Shown here: positions 16,583 through 25,408 of the stretch, piece by piece
Position numbering within the stretch: the stretch's first letter is position 1
Layout: the number at the start of each line of letters is the position of its first letter
From: Deltaproteobacteria bacterium Ga0077539
GTDB lineage: Bacteria; Myxococcota_A; Polyangia; Polyangiales; Ga0077539
Length of the DNA stretch: 54,255 nucleotides
NCBI GenBank assembly: GCA_001465015.1
Contig: LNEO01000385.1
Coordinates: 1-54,255, forward strand
Direction of reading: 5' to 3'
Translations under genes and position numbers: made by a program
The notes under the pieces: generated by a model
Seen by the model: the letters and a program-made list of their open reading frames with translations, nothing else
Told to the model about the DNA's origin: nothing
The model's database searches: none

Positions 16583-16735
16583 ACCAACACAGCATCGCCC
16601 GAGAAAGCAGCGTCGAACGCACGGAGCGGTAGGACGGGCGCGTCCTCGCACCATCGGGCAGAGGATGAGGAGAGGCAACGGGCAATCGGGTCGCCGTCGG
16701 CTCACGCGTGCCAGACCGACCTCCGTTGGATGTCC
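16583..16735 (+). repeat. Dispersed repeat, copy 2 of 3
   Basis: This 153-bp copy matches 2856-3017 along its whole length and 25171-25305 up to ACGCGTGCC. The stem AGGACG-GGCG-CGTCCT (16631-16646) is intact. It fills most of the 320-bp gap after the oxygenase stop; the remainder (16736-16882) holds no gene that I can see. Confidence 0.88.
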
Positions 16736-16882
16736 CGGGTGGCGGCTGCGTAGCAGCATGATGCCAACCGTCGTGTCACTCACTCGTCGCACTTTTCGCG
16801 AACCATCGCCCGCGCGCGTTGTCTCTGCACCACCGATCGCTCGGCCACGCTGAGAAATCGCTTACGAACACGAGACGAGACG

Positions 16883-18544
16883 ATGGATCAACCCTTTGTC
16901 ACACCGATCACCTTCGACGTCATTCGAGGCGGCGTGATCGTCGGCACCGAGCTCGTCGCCGAGCCCTTTGTCGTGCTCGGCCGCGACGGCGCCGCGCATC
17001 TCTGGGTCGACGATCCCGCGCTGTCAGCGTGTCACGTGATGATCGAGTCGAGCGCGAACGAAGTCAGCCTCGTGAGCCTCGGTGCAGAGACGTTCGTCAA
17101 CGGTCTTGCGGTCGAGCGATGTCTGCTGTGCAGCGGCGACGAGCTCCGTGTCGGTCACACGACGATGCGCATCACCTTTGGTGAGCCAGTCGAGTTCGTT
17201 GCGAAGCGAGCCGTTGCGTCCGAGCCCGCGGTCGAAGCGATCGTCGCGACGCACTACCGCGACACCGCGCGCGCCGAACGGCCCGTCATCGACGCGATGA
17301 ATCTTCTCGAAGCGCGATCGATTAGCGAAGACGACGAGCGCGAAGCCGGCGCTCCGTCCGTGGTCGAGCTCTCGATTGTGTGGAACGACAAGCTGCTGCA
17401 CGTCGCGCACATCGAGGGTGACGAGCGCTTCGTCCTGCGCAGCGAGCCTTCGACGTGGGCGGGAGCGGGCTTCGTCGTCGGTTCGGACGTGTTGGGAGCG
17501 CTGTCGGAGTGCGCAGTCGTCCTGCGTCGCGCACGCGTGCAGCGCTTCGTGTTCGCTCCGAGCGCGAGCGGATCGCTCGAGCGCGAGGGAGTGAGCAAGC
17601 CGCTCGACACGCTGATCGCCGAGGGAATCGCGCGGCCATCGAGCGAAGCGCCTGGCGCGTACGAGGTCGAGCTGCGCCCCGGAGATCGCTGCTCGATGGA
17701 GGCAGCCGGGCTCACGATTCGCGCCAAGCGCGTCGCGCGCGCTCGGGACACACGACTCGCGCCGACCCGGGACAAGCTGTGGAACGGCGCGTTGTTCGCG
17801 GCGCTCGTGCTGGTGTTCGGCTCGCTGTTGGTGGGGCGCGTGGCGATGGCGATGGGCACGGACGGGCGAGCACGCGCGACCGCAGAAGAACGTCTCGACT
17901 ACGTCCGCGGGCTCATCGCGCGGCAGCAACGACGCAGCGAGGAGCGCGCAGCCTCGGAGCGCAGCGCCGAGCAGTTGAACCGAGCCATCGAACGGCGCGG
18001 CGCGAATCGCTTCGGTCCCGAGTCTTCGACGCGTCGTCGCAGGTCGCAGCGCTGGATCAACGAGCGACAACAGACGTTTGCGCGAGGGACTCGGCACACG
18101 TGGGCCGACGAGGCCTCGCGGCCGAGCTCGACAGCGGCCTCGGCGAGCGCGTTCGGTGCGGCGAGCGCTCCAGATGTTTCGGGGTTGTTCTGCACACGAG
18201 GCGCTCACGAGCCGCGCGTGCGTCCGCGCGTTCCGACGGTGACGGGGTTGATCGCGCCGGAGGCGATTCGTCGCGTGGTTGTCCGCAATCTTGCGCAGCT
18301 TCGGTTCTGCTACGGGACGGCGCTCCGAGCTCGCCCGCAGCTCGCAGGACGCGTCGCGATGCGCTTCATCATCGGCGGAACTGGGATGGTGATGGGCGCT
18401 ACCGTTCACGAGGCGAGTGTCGACGATCGAGACCTCGGGCTGTGCATGGCACGGGCGATACGCACCATGCAGTTTCCCGCCCCAGAGGGCCGCGGCATCG
18501 TGAGCGTGATCTATCCGTTCGAGCTCGACCCTGCCAACGATTGA
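16883..18544 (+). CDS. FHA domain / AgmX-PglI C-terminal domain membrane protein
   Basis: A 553-aa protein. Residues about 8-95 form a FHA-like domain (FVVLGRDGAAHLWVDDPALSACHVMIE), which binds phosphothreonine partners. A transmembrane helix lies at about 301-325 (FAALVLVFGSLLVGRVAMAM), followed by a charged coiled region (about 332-400). The C-terminal domain, residues about 455-550, is of the AgmX/PglI type found with gliding and motor proteins: APEAIRRVVVRNLAQLRFCYGTALRARPQLAGRVAMRFIIGGTG...FPAPEGRGIVSVIYPFEL. This C-terminal fold is TonB-like. The set suggests a cytosolic sensor joined to a periplasmic force-transmitting domain. Confidence 0.82.
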   Translation: MDQPFVTPITFDVIRGGVIVGTELVAEPFVVLGRDGAAHLWVDDPALSACHVMIESSANEVSLVSLGAETFVNGLAVERCLLCSGDELRVGHTTMRITFGEPVEFVAKRAVASEPAVEAIVATHYRDTARAERPVIDAMNLLEARSISEDDEREAGAPSVVELSIVWNDKLLHVAHIEGDERFVLRSEPSTWAGAGFVVGSDVLGALSECAVVLRRARVQRFVFAPSASGSLEREGVSKPLDTLIAEGIARPSSEAPGAYEVELRPGDRCSMEAAGLTIRAKRVARARDTRLAPTRDKLWNGALFAALVLVFGSLLVGRVAMAMGTDGRARATAEERLDYVRGLIARQQRRSEERAASERSAEQLNRAIERRGANRFGPESSTRRRRSQRWINERQQTFARGTRHTWADEASRPSSTAASASAFGAASAPDVSGLFCTRGAHEPRVRPRVPTVTGLIAPEAIRRVVVRNLAQLRFCYGTALRARPQLAGRVAMRFIIGGTGMVMGATVHEASVDDRDLGLCMARAIRTMQFPAPEGRGIVSVIYPFELDPAND

Positions 18545-18616
18545 GGGTCGCTCGCATCGTCCGGGACGACAGGCGTTGCTGCGATCGGGCTGAGTGACGA
18601 GTACCCTGCGGCCAGT

Positions 18617-19441
18617 ATGTCAGAAGCACCTGTAGACACCCTGGAGCGCTCGGTGATCGCTTCGCTCCGCGGGATTCCCGCGGTCGAGCCGCTCACGAAG
18701 GAAGCGCTCGCGGCGCTGCCCAAGAAGAAGATCTCGTCGCTGTGGACCAGCGCTGATGGACGCGCGGGCCACGCGCTGCGCGTTCGTCTCGCGCCGCTCA
18801 CCAACTGCGCGCACTATCTACTTTGCGTCGGAATCCTCGGCATCGCCGATCGCCGCATGCGCGACGTGTCGACGCCGAAGCTCTATCGCGCGCTCGGCGA
18901 AGCGATCTTCGCGTACCAGCTCGACTGGCGCTATCCCAAGCCGTTCGGCATCACGATGACTGGGCTCGATGAAGAGCCCGCGCGCGAGGTCGCCGTTCGC
19001 CGCGCGTACGCGCACGCGTTCTTCTCGTTGATCGAGCGCACCAAGAGCTATTTCGCGTCGGGAAGCGCGCAGCCGATGGCCTCGTACATGATCGCCCTCA
19101 CCCGATACATCCTCGGAAAGCGTGACGTCGCGGAGTTCGATGCGTGGCTCGACGCAATGATCACGAGGTTGGAGAAGGTCGCGCCCGATCCCGTTCCCGA
19201 TGCGAGCCCGTCGCTCTACGACTACGCGTCGCGCGAAGCGTGGGAGGCCTCGGTGCTGTCGAGTCACGGGCGCGCGTTGCCGCTCGAGCTGCTCGATGTG
19301 GGCAAGGAAGCGCCAACGGCCGAACCATGGTCGGCGCTCGTGCAGGCGACGTTCGAGCGGTTCGCACCCGAGGTGAATCCGCTGTTGCAGCCGCGCGAAG
19401 TGCTGGTGAGTGCGGGGATCGAGAGGCCGTACCGCGCGTAG
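18617..19441 (+). CDS. Hypothetical protein
   Basis: A 274-aa, mostly helical soluble protein. Features seen: KKKISSLW near residue 36, a helix pair NCAHYLLCVGILGIADRRMR, and a C-terminal Pro/Leu-rich end (VNPLLQPREVLVSAGIERPY). No signal peptide and no known motif. It follows the FHA-AgmX gene by 73 bp on the same strand, so they may be cotranscribed. I cannot name a family. Confidence 0.6.
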   Translation: MSEAPVDTLERSVIASLRGIPAVEPLTKEALAALPKKKISSLWTSADGRAGHALRVRLAPLTNCAHYLLCVGILGIADRRMRDVSTPKLYRALGEAIFAYQLDWRYPKPFGITMTGLDEEPAREVAVRRAYAHAFFSLIERTKSYFASGSAQPMASYMIALTRYILGKRDVAEFDAWLDAMITRLEKVAPDPVPDASPSLYDYASREAWEASVLSSHGRALPLELLDVGKEAPTAEPWSALVQATFERFAPEVNPLLQPREVLVSAGIERPYRA

Positions 19442-19613
19442 GTGAGTCGAAGGGGGAGGACGGTGCGGCGAGGTGCACGTCCGCGAAGAAACCGGGAAGG
19501 TCGGCCGCGCGTCAGGGCCGTTCGGTTCATCGAAGCAGCGGTCGACGCCGCGCGACCGCGCTCGTTGTAGAAGACCGCAGGCTCGCGGCGCGATCGACGC
19601 AAATCGTGGCGCG

Positions 19614-19886
19614 ATGGAGAAGGCAATTGGCGAGCCGCTGCGAGCGCTCGAGCTCGAGCTCGAGAGCCGCGAAGGAGCCTACGTCGCGACGCGCGTCGGT
19701 CCACCCGCGAGCGCGCTCGCGTGCGCCGAGGTCGCGGCAGTGGTCGGCGTGCAGTGCGGCTTGGACGAGAGCCCGGTGATCGAAGTGAGCGTCGATGGAG
19801 AGCGCTTCGCGCTGTGCGCGACGTTCGACTCCGTCGAGTGGCGGTTCTCGCTGGCCTCGACGGCGCGGGATCGCGGAGCAGACTGA
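19614..19886 (+). CDS. Small hypothetical protein
   Basis: A 90-aa protein from the ATG at 19614 (MEKAIGEPLRALELEL). It has alternating hydrophobic strands (CAEVAAVVGVQCGL, VIEVSVDGERFALCATF), compatible with a small beta fold, and no recognised domain. The frame is open further upstream, but those codons look non-coding. The 172 bp between this gene and the one ending at 19441 hold nothing I can identify. Confidence 0.5.
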   Translation: MEKAIGEPLRALELELESREGAYVATRVGPPASALACAEVAAVVGVQCGLDESPVIEVSVDGERFALCATFDSVEWRFSLASTARDRGAD

Positions 19887-19939
19887 GACGAGCGGGCGCA
19901 TCGCGCGAGGTGTCTGCGAGAGACACACCGTACGCGGCT

Positions 19940-21219
19940 TCAGTCGTTTGCGTCGGGGGAGGCGGTCGGGGGCCCTTCCACGCGCCAGCGCTCGAGGGCC
20001 CACTTCACGATCGCCGCGCGACGCGCGAGCACGGATTCTGGCGTCCAGTCGTCGTAGGCCGCGAGGTCGCGCTCGATCACGAGCTGCGAGTTCGCGGAGC
20101 AAGGGCGGGTGTCGGCGGGCGTCCCGCGCTTGGCGGAAAACGGCTTGTTGCTCAGCGAGCCGTTGTGCGCCGTGAGGCAGAGGTTGCCGATGTCGTGAAG
20201 GTACCTCTCGTGATCGGCCTTCGAGAACCGCTCGGTCCAGTACGGGTCGTCCGCGGACTGCGGCAGGATGTGCTCGGTGGTCTTCGCGAGCTCGCGGCCT
20301 TCGATCGCGTCCCAAGACACCTTTACCTCGTCTTTTCCAGCACGATACTCCTCGTACTCGTACAGGAAGTACTTGATCGCCGACCAGTCGAACCAGTCGT
20401 TTTCGTCCTTGGTCGCCTGAAAGGCAAACCACGCTTCGAGCTCGTTGTTGGGTGAGTAGTAGAGCAGCGTCGCGCGCAGCTCGGCGGAGATCTCATCGGC
20501 GCGTTCGGGTCGCGCGAACAGCTCGTAGGCGAGTCGAAACAAGGTGTTTTGCCCCGTGTGCGACCGGCTTCCGCGAAGCTTGTACACACGAAACGCGAAC
20601 GCTTCGCAGAGCCGCACGAGCTCGAGGTAGCGGTCGCCTGTCGAACGTCGTGTCGCACGCGCGCGTCGACGTACGGACTGAACGCGTGGCTGAAGCTCGG
20701 CGCGAGCGCGCCGCGAACTGCGCGCGCGTCGCGCAAGCGATGGTGAGAGGAGATCTTCGCTTCGCTCGGGCCGGGGACGTCCGCGAGCACGTTGTTCACG
20801 AAGTAGTCGTGAACGTCGCTGTTGAGCTGGAGCTTGTGCCTGCGCTCTCCGTAGAAGTCCCTCACGGCGATGTACCCGAGCGCGATGCCCTCGGCGAGCT
20901 TGTCGAACTTCTTCCCCTGCACGAGCTCGCGGCGGATGGCGTCGAGCAACAGAACGATCGTCGTGAGGCGTTGCTGTCCGTCGACGACGTCGAAGAGGCC
21001 GTAGCTCCGCCCCGCTTCGTCCTGCACTCTCGACGCAGCGGGTTGTGCGTGGAGCACGAGCGTTCCGGTGTAGTGCTCCTTGCCGGGGCCGAGCAGCTCG
21101 AGGTCTTCGAGAAATTCCGCGCGGTGGTGGTCTTCCCACGCGTAGCCGCGCTGGTAGTCGGGCACGCGCAGCATCCGCTCGCTGAATACCTGTTCGATCG
21201 TGAGAACGCTGGTGTTCAT
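19940..21219 (-). CDS. GmrSD-like DUF262/DUF1524 protein, apparent frameshift
   Basis: The N-terminal DUF262 part (start MNTSVLTIEQVF at 21219) shows the family motifs VPDYQRGYAWED and FDVVDGQQRLTT, the ParB-like DGQQR nucleotide-binding motif. The C-terminal part is read in another frame after about 20640 (GDRYLELVRLCEAFAFRVYKL) and ends with the DUF1524 HNH-like block TTEHILPQ, with a His-Asn cluster (HDIGNLCLTAHNGSL). GmrSD proteins are type IV restriction enzymes cleaving modified, often glucosylated, phage DNA. A single base change would restore one protein of about 425 aa, so an assembly indel is as likely as decay. Confidence 0.75.
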
Positions 21220-21318
21220 TCGACGGCTCCCCGCGCTGGACAATAGCTGTGATCCGACGGCAGTGACCCAACGGACCGCGATGGTGGCCCAGCAGCGGAG
21301 TCGTCGTCTACAAGGACT

Positions 21319-23661
21319 TCACCGCATCGGATTCTCGACCCATCGCGGAAGTCGGCTCGTCAGCGCGCGCGTCTCCGCGGACAGGGGAAATCCCCACAGC
21401 GCGAAGAACGGGCTCAGGTCACGGTTTGCGATCTGCGAACACACGACGACGAGGCGCTGGATCTTCTCGGCGTCCGTGCGAGGCCGGTCTCCCTCGGGGA
21501 GAGTCATGTACCGGAGGTTCAAGTTGTGGAAGAAGTTCCAGTCGAAGGACTCCTGCAGTTGCAGCAAGGCTTCGAGCGCAGTCCAGCCGTTCCAATCGCG
21601 ATTGAAATTGCGGCCGTTCGCGATGAACGATTCGACGCGACGAGCTCTCTCGGTCGGCGCGAGCATCGGATGCCCTGTGCGGGGCGCAGCGCCGACGACG
21701 TACTGCATCGCGTAGAGCGCAGACAGATGCGCGGTCGCCTCCATCGTCTGCGACCAGGTCCAGTCCACGAGCTGGTGATTGCGCGCGAGTTCGTGAAAGA
21801 GCTCCCAGTGCCCCACGCGCCACAGCGTCACAAGATCGACGCTCTCGGCCGCCTGTGGAAACAGCGACACGAGCGGATAGCCTGCGTGCGTGGAGCCGGT
21901 GGCTGTCTGTCGATCGAACACGAAGTGTTCGCCCCTCGCGCGCAGAAAGGACACATTGGTCAGGGTCGCGGTGGCATCAGAGACGCGATGCCAGAAGTGC
22001 AACACCTGCAAAGGATCATCGATCGACGCGGCGACCGCACGAGGAATCGTGAGCGAGAGAAACGGCCCCTCGAGCTCGACCCACGGCACTCGGCGCGCGC
22101 GCTCGGCGGGCCACGCTTCGTTGCTCCCGGCGCCGAGGACGAGCCGCCCCGGACGAACGCCGCCGGTGACGGTCACCGCGGTGCCGTCCAAGGAGAACTG
22201 CGCAGGAAAGCGCACGTAGACGAGTCCGCCGAACGCGCTGGCCACACGGGTCTCCGTCGACCGAATCTCGAACGTGCGCGAAATCGTCGGCACGCGTTCC
22301 CACTGTTCGAGCGCGCTGATGTCGTCCGTGTGTGCTCCGATGAGCACGCTCAGCCGGGCAGCCACAGCGGGCGCAGAGACGGTGACGGTCAGCACCTCGC
22401 CGGGCGGCGCATACGCTCCGACCGAGCGCCACACCGGCGCACCGCTGTCGCCGCTGACGCGCGGGCTTCTCTCGCGTTGTTCGAGGGACCAAATGGCCAC
22501 GATTCGCTCGCGAGGTACCGCGTTCGACACGACACCAGGAAAGTCACTGCTCGCGGGATGCGCGCGGAGCTCGTCCACCGGCAACTCTCTCGCGAGCCGC
22601 GCGTCGATGGTCACAGTCAGCGCTTCGATCGGCTGTGTCGCGGGACGAACCGGCGAGGCAGCGGTCGGCACCACGTCGGGAACCGTCGAACGAAACGCTC
22701 GTGCTGCGGCGAGATACGGTCCGTTGAACGGCAACGTTCGGACAGCTCGGCGGGCGGTCGCCCCTGCGATCGTCAGCGCTTCCAGCGGCAGAACACGCGT
22801 TCGCGAAGAGTGCTCGCGAACGCGATCGAGCGCGCAGACAGCGTGGTCGTCTTCGGTCGGAGCACTCGGGGTGATGGCGACTCCAGCGCGCACATTCGTG
22901 TCCGTCGTGAGCGCCAATCCCAACGGCACGAGCAATCGATTGGCGCGCATGGGCTGTTCGATGTCGCGACTGGTCTGGCTCGAACTCCACGGGGGTCCTA
23001 CGACCAGGAGGCCGCCGCCCGCTTCGACCCACCGCACAACGTGCGAGTACTCGGCGTCGGTGAGCGCGGCCGATGCGTCGACGACCCATACGTTGGTTCG
23101 TGCGTCGAGCGACGAAGCCGCGGTGGTTTGCACGGCGTAGCCCGCGCTCGTGAGAAAGGTCCTCAGCGCTGAGACGTCGCGCTCGACCCCAACACTCGCA
23201 CCGCCGCGTCCACCGGAGAGCCAGCCGATCGCGTTGCGCAAGAGTACGCCTCGATCGTCGCTGGTGTTGCTAGGGTCGTATGCGAGCGACTCGTGGCCGA
23301 CCGCAAACACGCGACCTGCTGCGGCTCGGCTCGCGGCGACAAACGGCGTGTGTGCAGCGTCGTGGACAACAGCGAACGCGCGAAGCCCGTGGATGACATA
23401 CGAGCTCGCGATGTTCGAGTTGAGCTGTATGCGCCCCACACCAGCGACGAGCGTCGCGTGCTCTGCGCTCGGATCGACGCAAGACGGTCCGGCGTCGACG
23501 CCAGGCGAAGCTCGCTCGCTTCGGCTGGTGTCCGACAGGCCATCGCGCATCGTCGCATCGAACGGTTGGCTCACGTCCTCGACTTCGATCGGCGACGTGG
23601 TGGAGCATGCCCAGAGCGAGACCGAAAGCGCACAGGCACGCAACAACCGCGAGACTACCAT
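21319..23661 (-). CDS. M60-like metallopeptidase lipoprotein with altered zinc motif
   Basis: A 780-aa protein with a lipoprotein signal (VSLWACSTT). The N-terminal half has a glutamine-amidotransferase-like Rossmann region (AGRVFAVGHESL, GGLLVVGPPW); the C-terminal half is a peptidase M60 (enhancin-like) domain. Its expected HExxH-N-x-Q block reads FHELARNHQ: His623 and Glu624 are present, but the second zinc His is Arg627 (codon CGC, one base from CAC). A glutamate follows downstream in QTMEATAHL. The Met at 23661 is chosen because the signal begins there; the frame is open far upstream but not coding. M60 enzymes cleave mucin-type glycoproteins; this copy may be inactive or zinc-independent. 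Confidence 0.78.
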   Translation of the reverse strand: MVVSRLLRACALSVSLWACSTTSPIEVEDVSQPFDATMRDGLSDTSRSERASPGVDAGPSCVDPSAEHATLVAGVGRIQLNSNIASSYVIHGLRAFAVVHDAAHTPFVAASRAAAGRVFAVGHESLAYDPSNTSDDRGVLLRNAIGWLSGGRGGASVGVERDVSALRTFLTSAGYAVQTTAASSLDARTNVWVVDASAALTDAEYSHVVRWVEAGGGLLVVGPPWSSSQTSRDIEQPMRANRLLVPLGLALTTDTNVRAGVAITPSAPTEDDHAVCALDRVREHSSRTRVLPLEALTIAGATARRAVRTLPFNGPYLAAARAFRSTVPDVVPTAASPVRPATQPIEALTVTIDARLARELPVDELRAHPASSDFPGVVSNAVPRERIVAIWSLEQRERSPRVSGDSGAPVWRSVGAYAPPGEVLTVTVSAPAVAARLSVLIGAHTDDISALEQWERVPTISRTFEIRSTETRVASAFGGLVYVRFPAQFSLDGTAVTVTGGVRPGRLVLGAGSNEAWPAERARRVPWVELEGPFLSLTIPRAVAASIDDPLQVLHFWHRVSDATATLTNVSFLRARGEHFVFDRQTATGSTHAGYPLVSLFPQAAESVDLVTLWRVGHWELFHELARNHQLVDWTWSQTMEATAHLSALYAMQYVVGAAPRTGHPMLAPTERARRVESFIANGRNFNRDWNGWTALEALLQLQESFDWNFFHNLNLRYMTLPEGDRPRTDAEKIQRLVVVCSQIANRDLSPFFALWGFPLSAETRALTSRLPRWVENPMR

Positions 23662-23792
23662 GGGGACAACGTCGAGAGCATCGCACACATCGAGGCTCAC
23701 GGCCCGGTGCCCACACGGATTCCCACTCAGGCATCCGTCGCGCGCGACCAATGCGGGTGTCCCGCTGCGCCGGCCATCCCTCTCTGCGAGGC

Positions 23793-24815
23793 TCACTCTT
23801 CGGGCGCGAGCATGCGGGACCATAGCAGTCGCCGTTGGATGTGTCCGTTGCCCTTCATGAGCCGGTCGGCCCCGACGCCGGGTTGGCGCACGGCGACGCG
23901 ATACCCGACGATGTTCACGCCAGCGCCCGCGGCGTTGGGAACACCATAGTCCCCCTGGCAAGACGTCATGCCAGCACCGAAGCTTCGCCCCATGCGCGTG
24001 CTGCTGAACTGACAAGAGAACTGCGCTTCGGTGAGCTTCTCCATCGCCCCGTCGCACCAGATCCACAGGTAGTCGTTGTCGTACGACGTCGAGCTCTCGC
24101 TCGTTTGGCAGTCTCGCGAGCGGACGAGCACCGCGGGCGTGGGGTGCGTTCCCGCGGGAACGAGCTCTGCGGACACGCGGTCGATCGTGCACGCGCCGTC
24201 GATGATCTGGTCGCTCTCCTCGCGGACCTGCGCGAGGCTGTCGCCCCACACGACGGAGGTCGCGGTCGAGAGCACGACGTAGTGGGTCGCGTTGGTCGAG
24301 CGCTCGCAGTTCCAGAGCGTGTCCGTCGCGCCGACCGCGGTGATCGCGCCGGTCGTCATGCGCATGCAGGTGATTCTGCCGTTTGTGCACCGCCCGACGA
24401 TGGCGTCGTTGGCGACGCGAAGATCGCACGTGTCTTGGTGGTCGACCTCGAGCGAGTAGGCAGCGTTTCGCCGGGCGCTCGACGGCCTCGCGCTCGCGTC
24501 GTTTGCGCCTGCGTTGTGCGCGCCCGTGTCGTCCGTGTCGTCGCTCGTTGTGCTGTGGGCGTCGCTCACCCATGCGTCGTCCGCGCTCGGCACCGCAGGG
24601 AGCGCCGCGACGTCGGGCGCTTCGACCCGGACGGGCGTCGGGATGGGCGCGGGCGTCGGCGCGAACAAAAGCGCTGCGTCCGTGGTCGAGGCGACGACGC
24701 GGGACGCCGGCCTGCGCGCAGGTTCGGGGTCGACGCGTGCGGGCGCCGGCGCCTTGCAGGCAGCGACGCACACCATGAGCACCGCCGAGAGCGACGCGTT
24801 TGCGTGAAGAGCCAT
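23793..24815 (-). CDS. Hypothetical lipoprotein
   Basis: A 340-aa protein with a lipobox (VCVAAC) and a long low-complexity Pro/Ala/Asp/Ser spacer (about residues 25-110), then a Cys-containing globular domain (CDLRVANDAIVGRCTNG, LWNCERSTNATHY, DGACTIDRVSAEL, DYLWIWCDGAMEKL). The Cys pairs probably form disulfides outside the inner membrane. No known family was recognised. It lies upstream of the M60-like gene on the same strand with a 131-bp gap. Confidence 0.7.
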   Translation of the reverse strand: MALHANASLSAVLMVCVAACKAPAPARVDPEPARRPASRVVASTTDAALLFAPTPAPIPTPVRVEAPDVAALPAVPSADDAWVSDAHSTTSDDTDDTGAHNAGANDASARPSSARRNAAYSLEVDHQDTCDLRVANDAIVGRCTNGRITCMRMTTGAITAVGATDTLWNCERSTNATHYVVLSTATSVVWGDSLAQVREESDQIIDGACTIDRVSAELVPAGTHPTPAVLVRSRDCQTSESSTSYDNDYLWIWCDGAMEKLTEAQFSCQFSSTRMGRSFGAGMTSCQGDYGVPNAAGAGVNIVGYRVAVRQPGVGADRLMKGNGHIQRRLLWSRMLAPEE

Positions 24816-24855
24816 TGAGGGCGCGCTTTATCGTGTCGCGCGTCTCGCGGGCGTC

Positions 24856-25140
24856 TCACGACGCTCGCACGCGCCTGAGCTCTGCGGGCGTGAGCGGGCC
24901 GCGGAGCCAGCTCATCGTGTGGCGCGTCTGCAAGAGAAACGGCTCGCTCGACAAGTGAAAGTCGCGCGTCACGAACCAGCGCGGCGGGAGCCACTTGATT
25001 GTGTGTGCGAGCTTCTTGGCGCTCTCGCGGTCGACGCTGGCGGACAGCCCGTCGATCACGCGTTCGCGATCGGGGTCGGTTTGGAGCCTTCCGATGCACC
25101 ACAACCCGGTGTTGGAGAGGGCGCGGTAGTCGAGGTCCAT
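24856..25140 (-). CDS. Small hypothetical protein
   Basis: A 94-aa protein from the ATG at 25140 (MDLDYRALSNTGLWCIGRLQ). Moderately basic and helical, with IKWLPPRWFVTRDF in the middle. The frame is open upstream through the dispersed repeat, but I exclude that part because the same residues would be produced by every copy of the repeat. It ends 40 bp before the lipoprotein start at 24815, so the two are probably cotranscribed. Confidence 0.55.
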   Translation of the reverse strand: MDLDYRALSNTGLWCIGRLQTDPDRERVIDGLSASVDRESAKKLAHTIKWLPPRWFVTRDFHLSSEPFLLQTRHTMSWLRGPLTPAELRRVRAS

Positions 25141-25170
25141 GGGGTTTTGCTTGGCGACGAGCGTCCCGAC

Positions 25171-25305
25171 ACCAACACAGCATCGCCTGAGAAAGCAGCG
25201 TCGAACGCACGGCGCGGCGCGGTGGGACGGGCGCGTCCTCGCACCATCGGGCAGAGGATGAGGAGAGGCAACGGGCAATCGGGTCGCCGTCGGATCACGC
25301 GTGCC
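25171..25305 (+). repeat. Dispersed repeat, copy 3 of 3
   Basis: This 135-bp copy is close to 16583-16717. It lacks the last 18 bp shared by the other two (after ACGCGTGCC) and has a few extra bases around 25212-25222. It begins 30 bp upstream of the start codon of the small gene ending at 24856, so it forms part of that gene's promoter region. Confidence 0.88.
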
Positions 25306-25408
25306 CCATCGTGCCGCGAGCACCCGTGTTCACGCTGCACTACGCTGCCGCGCTTCGTTCGCGCCTCCGGCAGACGTGCCGATCGGTTCTGGACACGTTC
25401 TGCAATCA

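Noticed and set aside
23662..24771. The frame of the M60-like gene stays open about 370 codons upstream of its start.
   Set aside because: The codons are antisense-like, Arg-rich and overlap a clear lipoprotein gene on the same strand in another frame; high GC makes long open frames common.
2856..25305. The dispersed repeats as insertion sequences or CRISPR repeats.
   Set aside because: No transposase, no terminal inverted repeats or target duplications seen, and copies are 8-14 kb apart, not arrayed with spacers.
25141..25323. An N-terminal extension of the small gene ending at 24856.
   Set aside because: The extension is translated dispersed repeat; identical residues appear from the other copies in non-coding places.
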